From positions 47,777,661 through 47,841,660 of the forward strand of contig NC_092522.1 of the NCBI RefSeq assembly GCF_037038585.1: 64,000 nt of DNA. The letters run 5' to 3'. Below the pieces are notes generated by a model. The model saw nothing but the letters and a program-made list of their open reading frames with translations. It was not told the DNA's origin and did no database searches. Position 1 is the first letter of the stretch; each line of letters starts with the position of its first letter. Both the position numbers and the translations under genes were made by a program. Origin of the DNA: Patagioenas fasciata. Taxonomy: Eukaryota; Chordata; Aves; Columbiformes; Columbidae. This document shows positions 35,906 to 49,604 of the stretch, piece after piece.

Positions 35906-38900
35906 GGTGCCGCAGACTCAATTACAGTATTATTGAAGTCCAGTGTCAGATCTCACTGAACAGAAATTGGTTCTCTTTATGTTTGAATAAGACTTTTTGA
36001 TGGATCTTGTGGATTTCCACAGTAGTCTAAAGAGCTCCTGCTTCTGTTCAGTTGCAATTGTACAAAAGTAGCTGATGTCAAAACGGATACGGAGAAGCTA
36101 AAAGGAGATAAGATTAAAAGGCTGCAGGGTATCCAGGCAGCACTATGAATTACATATTGGTCAAACCAGCCCATGGCTGGGGCCCCGAGCAAGTAAGAAA
36201 GAAATCCTGTGGTTTGGAGCCACAAAAGTCAGCTGGGACTTAAATGACATCAGTCTAGGTTTGGAGGAGAGAAAGCTACAGCTTCCCATCAGTACCTTCT
36301 TCTCTCTCTTTCCCTGACCTTCTTTTTCTTCTCCACTAAGATCACACCCATCTTTCCAACTTCCAGACCCTAAATATTGTCCCTTATTGCTTATTCATTC
36401 CTAGATCTTACTGCATCAATCTCCCTGGCCTTTCTCTCATACATTTCTACTGGAAAGTTTTTAAACATATATATGTATATTCAGTGCCAGTGAGTGCTTG
36501 TTAAATTAATTTGTTTGAAAGTCTTCAGCAAATTAAACCATTAAATGACGTGAGATAGTTTTCCACAAGACAGCACTAAAACAGGCAATCAGATCCAGAA
36601 GCAGAGTTGATTTTTACTGCAGCAGAAGACCTGTTAAAACTCTAAATAAAGCATCTGTCAAATTAACAGAATATTAAATACAATAAAATAATGTAAAGCC
36701 AAGAGACATCTCTCAAGTATGCTTTGGTGGGGATTTACTGAATTAATGTCTAAATTTTTTAAAGGCAGCTGGTGACCTTTGGAGCCTCTCTGCCCTACAA
36801 ACATGCACATGTCCTGGCTGGGAACCAGCTGGGAGCTGAAATCAAGAGTTTTCCTGCACGAGGACATCTGCAACAAGTGACCAGTGAGAGAGCAGGTCTG
36901 TTTGAACCTCCAGTACATTAGAAGCAGGCAGTGGGACGCTGCCATTTTAAACTCATGTTCATGCTTGGCTAAGACTTTTTTCTTTTTACTTTTTTGTGAT
37001 ACTTTTCTAATCACAGAAGTGTGTGTCTAATTGGCCTTGCATCATCAGGATGTAAACACAGGTCATCTCCATCGAGCCACACATGGCACAGGTGGTGGGA
37101 AAATGAATGGGGGAAAAGGAGAAACTAGAGTCTCTCCTGATCACTTGTCCTCTTCACCTTTCCCTTTTCTTTTAATATATGTGCCCTGTCCCTTCCTAGC
37201 CATTAGCCCATTAAAAAACAAACAAACAAACACCACCCCAACCCCCACTTAATTGTATGGCATTTGCCCAGTTGTATTTGTGAAAAGTGTTTCAAGTCAG
37301 CAAAGTGATGTCCTAGTGCCACAGCATGGGTTGAAGGTTGCTCTGAACACTGGATCTGCTTCTCATGCCTTTGAAGTGCAAATTTAAACATCCCTGGTCA
37401 TGAGTCATCATGAGCCTGTTTTGAACAAAGCCTGGGCAGACCAATGAACCAATAATTTCTAATGAAACTGTGCTTTGATGAAAATAATTCCATGGGCACA
37501 TAGATGGCATATTTTTCCCCTTATTTCCATATACCTGTTGGGGAATGGAGATCTAGGGCAAATAAAGTTGGAAGAATAAAATCTGACTGGAGGAATACTA
37601 ACTTCAGTCCTACTTTTGGAATTAATTCATCATCTTTCTTGCTACAAAATGGGAGAGCAGACATGCTGTGTCTTGTGTCCTGTCCCTGGAGACAAGACTT
37701 CTGAAGCCTTGGACAGGGTTTCCCAGCATATGAAAAGTTGAGTGGTGGTTGTAGGAGTGTGGATCACTGGAATGTTCCTATGGTGGCACCTAGGAGGCTC
37801 AAAGGACAGATTTAGCAATACTACAGTTCTTGTTACACACTTGTCCCTCTCCCCAGCCCCATACTATCGCACGGTAACATCCCTTACTGCTCTCTCCTGT
37901 CTGAATGCAGGTGTGGACCAGGGACACAGTGATGAAGACAGCAGGATGGCTCTATCCCATTCCCTGTTGGGTTTGTGACAGCACTTGGTGCTACATGTTC
38001 AACTCCCACTACAAAATCAGCACTTATTATTTGCATTCATTTTAATTGAAGGCATCCTATCCATCTTTACCCCCCGTACACTCTTTCTTATGTCTTGAAG
38101 CTGTAATAATCCCTGCTTGCCTCTGAAACTTTCGCATCTGCTGTCTGAAATCCTGTTTTTAGAATACACATAAACACATTTGGGAACTCAAGCCCTTTCG
38201 AAATCAGAAATCAGCTTTTATGAACTGATATGCTTGGGGGAACACATGGCAGTGACCTCTTTTTGAATCTCAGCATCAAAGGAAGGCGTTCCCCTGAGAT
38301 ATTTGAAGCTCTATAAATACTTCATATTTTCTTTTTTAAATGCAAATTATTGTGTGTTTTCAAACTGAAATGAAACTTCTGAAGATCTGAAAAGGGTCTC
38401 CCTTCTCAAAGGGAATCCAAGGTGCATGGCATGGTAGACAGTATGAAAAAAAGTCCCAAATGATGCAGAGAATGTGATCTAGAAAGAAGTTCATTCCTCT
38501 AGTACAAGTCAGATATCAAGGTCACAATCAATAGATCCTTTGTCGGAAAAGATCTTGCAGGGAAAAAGTTTCTTGTACCAAAGAGAATCACCAGATTACA
38601 GTAGGTGACTCTTGCTATCCATGCAGTTTTCATCTTTATTCACATCTAAATAATCATGAAGTGCAGAGATGAACAGAAAAAAAAATTCTGAGGAGCACAG
38701 GCAGCTCCAGGATTAAAATGATTGAGGCACCTTGCACTGAAGGACATTCAAGAGTAAAGGCTGAATGAGCTCTGGATATAGCTCTAAGTCCTGCAATGGC
38801 TCATCCTATATTAAATCTCTTTGTTGCAGTTAAATAAGTTGCATGAGAAATAAAAGTCCTTTTTTGTGAGAGGTGAAAGGGGTCCAGCTGAGAGGAGTGT

Positions 38901-41900
38901 AGTAGGAGTCATGAAACATAGACTGTGCCACCAAACCTCTGTCTGTCATGAGGTGGAGCCCTGGCTCTTGATTGGTGGGATAGATGACCACATCACATCT
39001 TAACCCTTGTGAGTAGCTGCTGGAGGAGCTCAGGGTAACACACACACCACTGCCTCCTGCGTATTGGCTTGCCAGTGATGAAGCCCAGGGTAAGGGAACA
39101 GCAGCTGTCATGAACCGGTTTCTTCCACTTTCTTCCTCCAAAAAGAGGACTGAGGTGTATCACCGCTCTCTATGAAGCCCAGTGCTGACAGTGAAATCTC
39201 AGCAAAAGGTGCTCTCAGCTCCTTCACAGCCAGTCAAGTGGGACAGTTAAGGTCTGTGGAAGAAAGGGCACTTGCCTGACTCTTGGGGAGGGTCTGAAAC
39301 CCTTTTCCCTGGGAAAACTCGAAGCATTGGAAGGATCAGTTTGAAGAAAGGAAGCTGGTGTCACCTCAGAGCAGAGTCACTCAGGTAGGTGTCGCACAGG
39401 CTGGTTCATGCCTCCCCACACCTACTGAGTTAGTCAGTGAAGGAAATGGTGCCATTTGGTACCACAAGGTTCAGTGCATTTGAGATCAAACCTTTACGAG
39501 CCTAGGAAACACTGAGTTTTCTTTAATCAGATCCTTGCCACAGTGAAGAAAAGCAAATCTGCTTGAGACCAGCTCAGTGGATTCGTCCCTTTAAAAGACT
39601 TGTGCCTTAACGAAAGCAGGTGATGCAGGAGGGAACGTTTTTTCTTGCACTTCCTTCTGGAAGCTCAACCGGAAGGTTTGAAATAGTCACTTCCACCCTT
39701 TCCAAGCCCTGGCAAACAAATCAATCCCAGACTGGATGCCTGTGATAGAAAACAGCCTCACACAGCCACACACCCTGGCATAGCCTGACACCTTTTGGGG
39801 GTGCTCTGGAAAGGTGTAATAGTGCAACTCCCCTTTGTCCCTAATGCCTTGTCTTTGCCCAGACCCAAGGCCCTACGATGTGCTCTTGCTGCCACCTGGC
39901 TCACCCTGGACAAGGTTGCACTTCAGAGACTCATCTTCCACCTGAGTACAGAACGAACATTAGAGCATTCATCAGAGAGGTCAGGTGGATAGCTGTCTGC
40001 TCCCAGAGCTGTAAACTGGAGTTGGAGAGTCGGGGTGTAAAACACATAAGGTTATACTTTTCTTACTTACTTCCCTCACTGCAGGCTAGTTTTAAGGAAA
40101 CTAAAATTGCTGGGCTCTTACTTTTCTTTGTGAACTAAATAAATTACGGCACTCAGATTACTGTCATCAACTCTTTCACTTCTGAGTATTCCTGAAAGCT
40201 CTCACCCTTGTGCTCCTAAAGCTTCTTCCTCTCATCTTTCATTTTCAGTCAAAGGTGTAGCACAGTTGAGCAGCACCTTGATGGTGAAGTTACAAAAGAC
40301 ACACAAGGAGACAACTGTCTTGAACACCACCGTCTTACTCAATGGCACAAAACAGTGCTGTTGAATGAAGTAATGATTTGATATTTGGGAGGATGCCTGT
40401 TCTGTCAGCCTCCAAATCAAACACTGAAAACTTGAATTATGCCTTAATTCAACCCTGGCAGCATCTGCCTACTGTTGGTGCAGCTCAGGGGACCGTAAGT
40501 TCCTGGTCAGCACAATCTAGTGCTTTCTGGTCAAACACTTTGAAAGAATAAAATTTACTCCAGCTAATGCCAGTAACTATATCTAGACCTTGAAAAGCAA
40601 GGAAACATAAAAAGAAAGGAAGGAGACAAGGAAAAAGAAGTAGACTTCCTGTAATTAAAGTTTTTACTGGGCCATGGGCACATTTCAAATTGTAACTGTA
40701 ATTCTCAAATCTCATGTTTTAGAACAGATTTCCTTTATGTGAACATATGCTGTTTTTCTAATACTTTTTCTTTGCAACATTAGATAAACATATGGAAACT
40801 TCTGGTACTCATTGGCAAAACATGAAGACCAGTGGTGCTTACCCAGTCTAAAATAATAGCCTGTTTCCTGGCATATCAACATCATATTTACATTTATGAG
40901 AGTAGCTTCACCAGTACCTGCCACATGTTAAGGTGCACTTGACAAAGTCTGTGACTTTTTCATTCTTTAAAAGCTACTGCAGAAATGTTGGCAGGGCTAA
41001 ATGTTGAAATGATCGATAATGTTTGGTTACTGGGTAAATGATTTAACAGCACATGTATGGAGGAAGAAATAGCTCAAAATGTTTGTTATTCATGTGCACT
41101 TGACTTGGTAGAAATATCTCAGAAAATATGTTGTACAGTTGAGGCTCTTTTGTACCTTTTGTAGCACTTTATAATATCTTCCCTATTTTTTCTTTGAGAT
41201 TAAACCAAATGTAGATCTGACGTGTTCTGTACAGTAGAGCCTAGAGCACCTACAGCAAACTAATACCTCTTTTGCTTCTATATTTTGTACAGAAATAATG
41301 AAATCCACTGAAAGATAAAAACAATTTAGGTATTTCACAGAGCTAGAGAAAATGTGTTATTTGTGCTCCCTCTGGTTTCAAAGAACATCAGGCAGAATTT
41401 AGAAAAATTACTGGTCAATGTAAAATAGTGTGTAATTCTACACCTAACACTTTGCTATGAACGGTAGGCTTGAAAGGCTATGAAATTGCTGCAATTACCA
41501 TCTCTCACAAGGGACTCATTAACAAAAATTACAGTAGACGATCAGAACAATATGGCCAAGAAATTCACACTAACCAGCTGGTATGTTTGTATGGCTGTAT
41601 TGGTACATCTAATTCAACAGATAGGAAAACGTGCTATGCATCTGAATTGTAGTACTCATGATGCAGACAGTGCCAGAGGTAGCACTTAACGGAAAAATAT
41701 GATATAGAAATGTTATTCTTTTTCCATTAAGGAACTTTCCATGATCAGTCACTAAAAGTCTGATTCAAGATGATGACTCATTTGCTATTCAAGGCTTAGG
41801 TACATTGTACTTAAAAGATTTCAAGAAACAGGTGAGTGTAGAAAGCTTCTTTCCCTTCCCCACCCCTGAATCTTGGCATACAGTTAAATTGAAATTACCA

Positions 41901-44046
41901 CATTTGAAACATTAATGAAGAAGAAAAGGAAGGAAATGTGGTTCTGCTACATTAAACCTCAGACAGTTCTGTGGGGTGCCATTAGCTTCAGAGAGTGCAT
42001 CACTCTGAAGGGAAAGATAGCTCAAAATCACATTCGGGTGCTGAAAGGAAGCCTCCCACAATCTAAAGGAAGGTAATAAAAATGACAGATGATGACAGTA
42101 GCGGAAGTAAAATCTAAGTGGTCAAAAGAATGGCTATTCAATTCTTAAATATAATGAGATAACTTAAGTCTCCAAATAATGATAAAAATAGAGAGGCTGA
42201 TTACTGCTTTATAAAGGACAGCTAAAACCAGGACTAAATAAATTAATAAAAATAGGGCAAAGAACAAGAAAGTCTTTATTAAATAAACAAGACAGGAACC
42301 AAGGAGATCTCCAAATGAACAACTGCAAGAAAATGCTTCTAATTTCTCAAAGAGGTAAATAAAAAAGTGTAACAAAAGTTAAGGGGAACAATTTATCTGC
42401 AGTGTGCTTTGAAGAGTGGTTGTGAAGACAACTGAAATAATTTCCAAAGGCGTAACTATGATAATATGTAGTGAAACGGTGGAACACTTCTAAGGAGAAG
42501 CATGAACAGAATAGAAAAGAAAAAGCTGTGAGGACTATCAAAATTTAATCCCTTTCACTTGAGAAAACACATAACACCAGCTTCTGTGATCTGAACTGCA
42601 GGGTTTGGTGCTTAATGCTGACCAGGGAATTTTACCAGTGACTTCAGAATGAGATTAAACCTTGGTAAGAAAACACTGAAAAAATACAGCAAAGTTAGTT
42701 ACTGAGTAACGAGCGCTGGTCACCAGCAGTGGGAACCTATTCTTGAGAGAACATAAAGTCCTCTGCTAAACTGACTGAAATTTAAAAAAAGACCCTGTTT
42801 TGTACAGGATGATAAATCTTAGCTACATCGCAATCCAGATTTAAGAGGCAAAATACAGTTATCTGCAAGGATGGTTGAATGTAGACCACAATTGCAAGCA
42901 AGCCCAGGTCTCTGACTGAGCTACAAACAGTGTTTTGGAGCCCCTGCTCTGCACTGAAAATGTGATTCCAGTGTTATCTCTATATTATAGCTCTGCCATT
43001 TACTACAGAGGCAATGGTGGCATCAGGAAGGATTGCCTGGTTCTTGCCATCTAGCTTCCTGTTCACGATCTTCATGCCAAATACCAGGTTAAGCTTGAGT
43101 CATCTGTACATGGCAGCTCTTAGTACTTTCCTAAATTTGGAATAGCTGCCCCATATTCTGAATCTGGTGAGACCTCAAACTCTATATCTAGAGCTGGAAG
43201 TATTACGGAGTTTGGACTAGACATTACTAGGATTTGGAGCTGGAAGTGGATCCACTCTTGCCCACATATCACCAGCAAAAGACTAAAGTGGAGGATTTCA
43301 CGCAACCCTAAGCTCCAGCGTTGTCAGACTGGTACCTTTCATCACCATAATGTGTATTTTAGAGGAAAAAGAAATGTTTTGTAGCACAGAAGCAATTTAG
43401 AGTAGTTTTAGACCTAAGCAAGCTTGAAATCAGTCCCTTAAGACTGATCTTGATACGTCCAGCTTACTCTGTTCCGCTCTTTTAGGTGATGATGCAGTCT
43501 TCATTTCACAAGTGTGAAATCAGATTAGGAGAAAGGCAAGACATCTTTACAGATGAGTAATAGCTAAAACTAGAAATGACCCTTGGCAGACAGAAATAAA
43601 AGTAAATGAAGAGAAAATGAGAAAGGCACTAGAAATCTTTACTAGTGACACTGATTTGGTAACTTGTTTGCCCTGGGATGAAATTGGACACAGTATAGGG
43701 ACAGAAGAGCTGGCTTGAAGAACTCTCTTTTAACAATATTTAATAGCAACTGGGGGAAAGAATGTGCCCCAGTCACTCCTTGAAGTTATTAACAGATTTC
43801 CAGTGGGCAATAGGATTAAGAGGCTTTTTAAATTTAAAGCTTAAACTACAGAGATTTAAGCAGAAGAAATAGAGTGCTGGAGGAAGAAATGCCTACACTT
43901 TATTTATACTTTAAGAAGTTCTCCGAGTGTGGATTAGCCGTTACAAGCATCCTGAGACACTAAGACTGTATTTGCTTTCAGGCTCATCCAAGTTGGTTCT
44001 TCCATCTAATAAAATGAAAGGCCGCCTCTCATTTGCACTAGTGCGG
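35906..44046. other. Intergenic DNA; no gene recognised
   Basis: Unique-looking AT-rich DNA with an A/C-rich repeat at 37213-37248. No protein family, RNA gene or transposon is recognised in about 8 kb. Confidence 0.6.
37213..37248 (+). repeat. (CAAA)n/C-rich simple repeat
   Basis: An A run, then CAAA units, then CACC/CCCCA units. Confidence 0.8.
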
Positions 44047-44104
44047 AAAAAAAAAAAAAAAACCCAAAAAAAAACCCAACCAAACAAACAACAAAAAAAC
44101 CCAA
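44047..44104 (+). repeat. A-rich/AAACCC-like simple repeat
   Basis: A16 is followed by CCCAAAA, CCAAACAAACAAC and A7CCC units. It could be a decayed poly(A) tail, but no retroelement is recognisable upstream. Confidence 0.8.
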
Positions 44105-47100
44105 CTTCTATTGTCCATACCTTGATTTTGCAATGCTGTTATTTCTCAAATAATGCAAAATGACTTAGAGCATGTTGAGAATCTCAGGTCATTGGATGAT
44201 TTGAGAGTACAATTGTTACAGTGATTTTAAAGTTACTCATATGCTGGTGAAAGGACTCTGATTGAGACCAGAAGATGACCAGGAAGGCATTGGGATGGAA
44301 TAAGCAGTCCTGCCAAAGCAGTAATGGGACCAGGAAATCAGAAAAAAGGTTAAGATAGGTGTGCTATTGAAGATAAAGAGGCTCATTTCTCTCCAGACTT
44401 TCATAAAGAAATTTTCAGTAGCTTAGTAAGAATCCTCTTGATGCCATGTCCAGTGAAGATCTCCTTTCTGCTTTGCATACTGCACTGTCCTCACTGGGTC
44501 AAGGAACAGAGTTCGTGGCTTCTTCTGCTTAGCAGGACCGTCTATATAGAAGATCTCGATAGATCTGTGAATACAGATTTATGAGAGATAGATGGATCGA
44601 TCTGATTTTATTTCTCTCTTAGAAAAATGTAATCACTATGTTTAAATTTCTAAGCACTTAGTTGATTAGGACAAACACTCTTCATTCAGCAGTGAAGAGC
44701 CCTGAGCATTTTCTGTAGCCTGAGGGTTCTGAGCTACAGGTATTTTATTTGATTATAAAAAAATCTAAATCGCGTGAGCTAATGAAAAATAAACAGCTAA
44801 AGAAATTACTAATACTCTGAATGTTAGGAGGCACATGGATATAAGCCAATAAAATGGGGACACTTAGCTAAATAAATGTCTAATGAATATTATCTAAATG
44901 TTTTTCCCCCCAGGAATGTTGTTAAGCTTGATTCAATTTATTAATACGGTTTAGTAGATAGGATTTCAATTATTAAAAATTAGTAATACTATGAAGCAAG
45001 CAAGTAGTTTATTTTTCTAGGTGGTGCCTTGCTAATTTTGTAAATGTAATAGTTTACAAAAAAAATACAAAGTTGCCATGCCTGTGAATGCAGGAAACAC
45101 AATTCGGCATACTGGACTTTCTGCCAGCATTACACATGCCACCCAGGGACTTGGCCAAATCACCTTAACAGGATTATTTCCATTGGTTTTAAGTAGTGAA
45201 ACATATTCTTCAGTGCATTTAATACTTCATTCAGAGCACATTGAACACATTAAGCCTAATTAGCCAGTAGTGTAAGAACAAAAAATGCAAGAAAACTTCT
45301 TGCAGGCTTGACACAGTAGTTTTCAACAATACTGCATCGTGGTCCTTTATTTCAGTCTGTTATAGAGGTCTTCCCTGTATATTTTCCTCTTAACTCTACG
45401 TATTTCCTTCAGTTCCATGTGGCTGAATGCCTGTGAAACGTTTTTAAATTCTTGGATAAAAGGCAGAGATCGTATCTCATGCTGCCCAGTAAAATACTCA
45501 GAAGTCTGCAGCAGTTTGACTCCTTTGCCACAGACTCAAAACTGATGCAGTTGTCATTATAACCTTGCCAATTCTCTGAATTATTCAGTTCTCTCCTTCC
45601 TTAAACACTACTTAAAATCTTCAGGGTGTGAGTCACCCTGCCTTTCTAACAAGTGTGCTGAGGCACACTGAAGATATTTCATTAGAATTCTCTGCAGGCT
45701 GGAATAGATTATAATAAGATTACTGTCACCAGCAGAGGGAAAACTGCAAAGGTAGATAAGAAAATCTGAAGGTTGCTGGAGGTATAAGGGTTGCTAGAAA
45801 AATGCGATTCATTCAAAACAAACAAACCAGTCAAATCCCCTTAGGAAACTGTTAGCAGTGAAGTTGCAGAAATGATTGAAGAACTGCATGGTAAAAACTT
45901 TCCACATTCTCTAGAAATGCCAGTGGAAAAGAATTTGCAGATCCACATGAATTAATGAAGAAAGACTTTGAGGTTAACTGCTGAAAACAAGCTTCTCTAA
46001 CTCTCAGAAGAAAACTATAGTAATCTCTGGATGTACGTAACACCATGATTTACTTTTAAAATCAGCTGGAGCAACACGCCACTTAGAGCTAACAAAGGAT
46101 CCTACAGCTGCATCCAAAACTTTTTCCAGACCCAGGAGCAGAGATACTGGAAGCATGAACCAGGAAACTGCATGAGAAAGCTAAAAGGGAGCACCAATTC
46201 TAGCTCAGTTACATGCAGACTCATTGATAAAGAGTGCCAAAAAATACTGATTTTCACCCCAGGTCAACCCACGTCATCTTCATCCCCTTGTAACATTTTG
46301 AAGGAGCCACATTCTAAAGCCGCTTGCGTGCTCCCCTATGCTTGGTGGGATCAAAATCAAAACATTGGCAAACCCAGTTGATCACCACCTGTAAATCCTC
46401 CCTTTGCTATTTTTCTAGTTTAACAGCAACAACTAAGAAATTTAACAGCAATTAAGATGCAAATCTACTGGGAACCGGTGGCTGTCACAGCACCCAATAT
46501 CGTCTTACTTTTTCGTTTTAGCCCTTCACCTGTCTGCATCCATCTGCTGTCTTTTGTTTGCCTTTGTGTTTCTGCTCTTTGGGAGAGGAAACGCTTTTTC
46601 TGTCTTTCTGCTTATAGAGTGTCGTGCAAACTCTGAGCTGCCACCACACCACAGCACAACAATAACCATAAAGCACTTCTGGGAGCCAAGATTAAGTAAA
46701 AATAAAAGAGCATGAAAACTTTGCCCTGTCTACTTTTTCCCTTTGAGATGGAAGACTCAGCGGGACCCCTTTGTGCTTTATTTGCTGATGGAGCAACAAT
46801 GTGAGTCTGTCATTTTAGTTCCAACATGCACTTTATTATAAATAATGTTTTTATTCATGATTTCTCCCGAAAGAAATATATATACTCCTCTCTCATCTCT
46901 CCCAATCTCCTCTTCCTATAAATGAGTGAAATTTGTCAAACCTGACAAAATAAGGAAGCTCTACTCATGGGAAAGTTTTTATTCTGGTGGTTAAGAGAAG
47001 TGGAAAATGCCACAAAACCCAACAGAAATAGGTTTAGTGCCTTCTCTCTTTGCAGGGTGCTACCACTAAGTCCACTTCCATAATAGAACACCCTATCTCA

Positions 47101-49529
47101 TTACTAATTATAAATATTATTAACATTGTTGCAACTAGCAGCTCCCTGCCTCCTTTTTCAAATGTAAGAAATGCAGTATGTCCTGTGTAATTTTAGCGCT
47201 TTCCAGAGATTATATTCCTGGGACCAAAAGTATGGCAGAAACAGAAGTGTGATCCTGCAGTATCCAGACTGGCTAGTTGCAATGGTTTTCCTAACATTTA
47301 ATGATATTCTAGTACCTCTTCACTGTAAGCACTCCAAATAAAAAAGTACAACAGAATAAATAAAATAAAATAACACACACACAAAACTACAAAGGAAACA
47401 ATTAATACAGTTCTGACCTATCTTCACAACACCTTCTCCCTGTTCTATACATTGCCACAACATGCAGTTTAGTGCAAAACTAACCAATACAAAGAAATTG
47501 TGAAGGCAATCCTACCTCCAAATGCACAAATCTTATTTCAAGAGTAACGTGTTTCATTCATCCATATACTCATCAATACCCTTTCAATCTTTACAAGCTT
47601 CACTTACACACATTTGAACTCTGGTGAAATAGAATGCACAACTTGCACTGTTTTCTGAGTGAAAAGTAAATGCTTGGTCTTCTTCATTTTTTTGTAACTG
47701 CAGCTCGAAGTAGTGTTCTCCCAAAGTCACATTATCATCTTCTAGAAATATGGTAATGTAAATAAGTCTGAATTTTGCTGTTATGTGAATACTGGGGTGT
47801 GTGGATGACATTTGTTTTATAAGTGAAGACGTAGGACAAACATTGCTCAACAATACACAGGTTTTGGTAAGGGTTTATCTCTACTAAAATACCATCATGT
47901 TCTTGAGGACAGGGTACAAATCTGGTTTTCACATATATCAGAGTGCTTTTTCATCATTTTTCACCCAATGAATGTGCTCAAGTGAATATTTGTACCTACA
48001 GTGAATGTCACTGTGTTCAAGAACCTGCTTCATTAACTCCAAGATTAAGTCTACGGACTACAATTTGCACTTCACCTCTCCTCCAGAGTAATTGCTGACA
48101 ATTGCATAATATTACAATTGCAGAAGATTTGTTTTCATCACAATGATAGTTTAAGAGAAAGAGTTGTTAAGGACCTGAGCATTTGGGCAGATCTCAAGGG
48201 AACTCTCAATGCAATTACAAACTCCTTTAATCATGTTTCTGCAGAATACTGTACATTGAATCCTCCGGTTACAAGAGACTGTAGCTGCATCAGATGCATC
48301 CATATGGAAACTGCAGCACATAATTCAGTCTATGTACCCATTCAGTCACTGGTCTCTCTCTTAGGACTGACAAATGCACTAATTACTGCCAAGGTTATTT
48401 TGCAATCTGTGAGCTTGTTCACTAGGACTGCAAATAACATCGTTACCTGTATTTGCAGAGACCGAAGAAACGACTTCGATTCACTAAGAAAGGTAGGATG
48501 TGGTGCAGTGGTTTGAATCATCATGTTCTCTATTGCTTCGTTAGTCCTTTTATTCAATCACTACTACGCAGACCAAAGATATTTCATCGCTCACTGAAGA
48601 ATATCAGCTTTATATATAAGATCAAAGACAAAGTTTTTCAAGGCAAGGTCAGTGTTTCCTAACCCTAAAAAATTACATTTTATCATTGAGTAGACTCTTT
48701 TTAAGGGAACTTCATTTCTACACATATTTTTTGGTACATCAACCATTGCTAAATATGTAAATGGAGCTTCCTCTACTCTTAAAATAGTCAGTTTGACAAA
48801 TGTAGATCAGGCCCATAGGACTTGGTTTACAAGTGCTCAGCTTATGCATTTGTATCTGTAGTGCTGGACTGGCCTACTGCTTCCTAATTCTTGAGTCGCA
48901 GTTCTCAAGAAGACCTTATAAGAAATTCAGAGTTCTTGTTCTTCCATCACAGACTCAGGGAAAATAGAACTGAAAGGGGAAATAACTTTATCGCCTCACT
49001 GCAAGGTTAGATTAGCTGTGCATAAGACATTCCTGACAGACTGGTATTTGAAATTTCCAGTTATGGAGAGCCCACACTGGTCCAGAACTCTAGTTTCAGA
49101 GTCTTTATTATTAGAAAGATTTTTCCCAATCAACATACTCCTCTCCTGCTCACCTGCTACATCTGTAGTAAATACACAGAAAAGTCTCTTCTTTCCAGCT
49201 GTCTTCTGTTGGACAACCATTTCCATGCATCTCACATACCCCTTACTTGTCCAATACACATTCTGGCTGCTGTGCTGCTATGGGATAGAAAAAGAGCTTT
49301 CTACCCTTTCTCTCTCTCTTTAGCATATATCAGTCATAATTTGGTCCTGTCCTTATTTTAGTACATACAATTATCTTGCTCTTGCTCCTCCTACACCCCC
49401 TTTTTTTTTGTCTGTTTCTTCCCTCACCCTTCTGAGCTTTGTGTTTGCTAAACTGAATACTTGTATGGATGATGGGATCTCAATCATTGGAGATAATAAG
49501 AATTTGACTGGAAAAGATCCAGAGCAACC
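44105..49529. other. Intergenic DNA; no gene recognised
   Basis: The longest frame (48118-48516, 132 codons, plus strand) is open through AT-rich sequence but resembles no known protein. An AC/AATAA-rich patch lies at 47339-47391. Nothing else is identified. Confidence 0.55.
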
Positions 49530-49604
49530 CGCTTTGAGCAGGAGGCTGGATGAGATGACCCCCAGATATCCCTTTCAGACTAAATTATTCCATGATTAAT
49601 GTTT
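49530..49604 (+). mobile_element. CR1/L3 LINE 3'-end fragment, sense
   Basis: 'TTGAGCAGGAGGCTGGATGA', 'GATGACCCCCAGATATCCCTTT' and 'TAAATTATTCCATGATTAATG' follow each other as in the last 75 bp of a CR1/L3 element, with a decayed ATTCYATGAT end. It is a diverged old copy. Confidence 0.7.

Noticed and set aside
41371..41383. Other CTCF-like fragments (also near 19123, 23345, 31307 and 45730)
   Set aside because: Each misses several core positions (12/15 or fewer).
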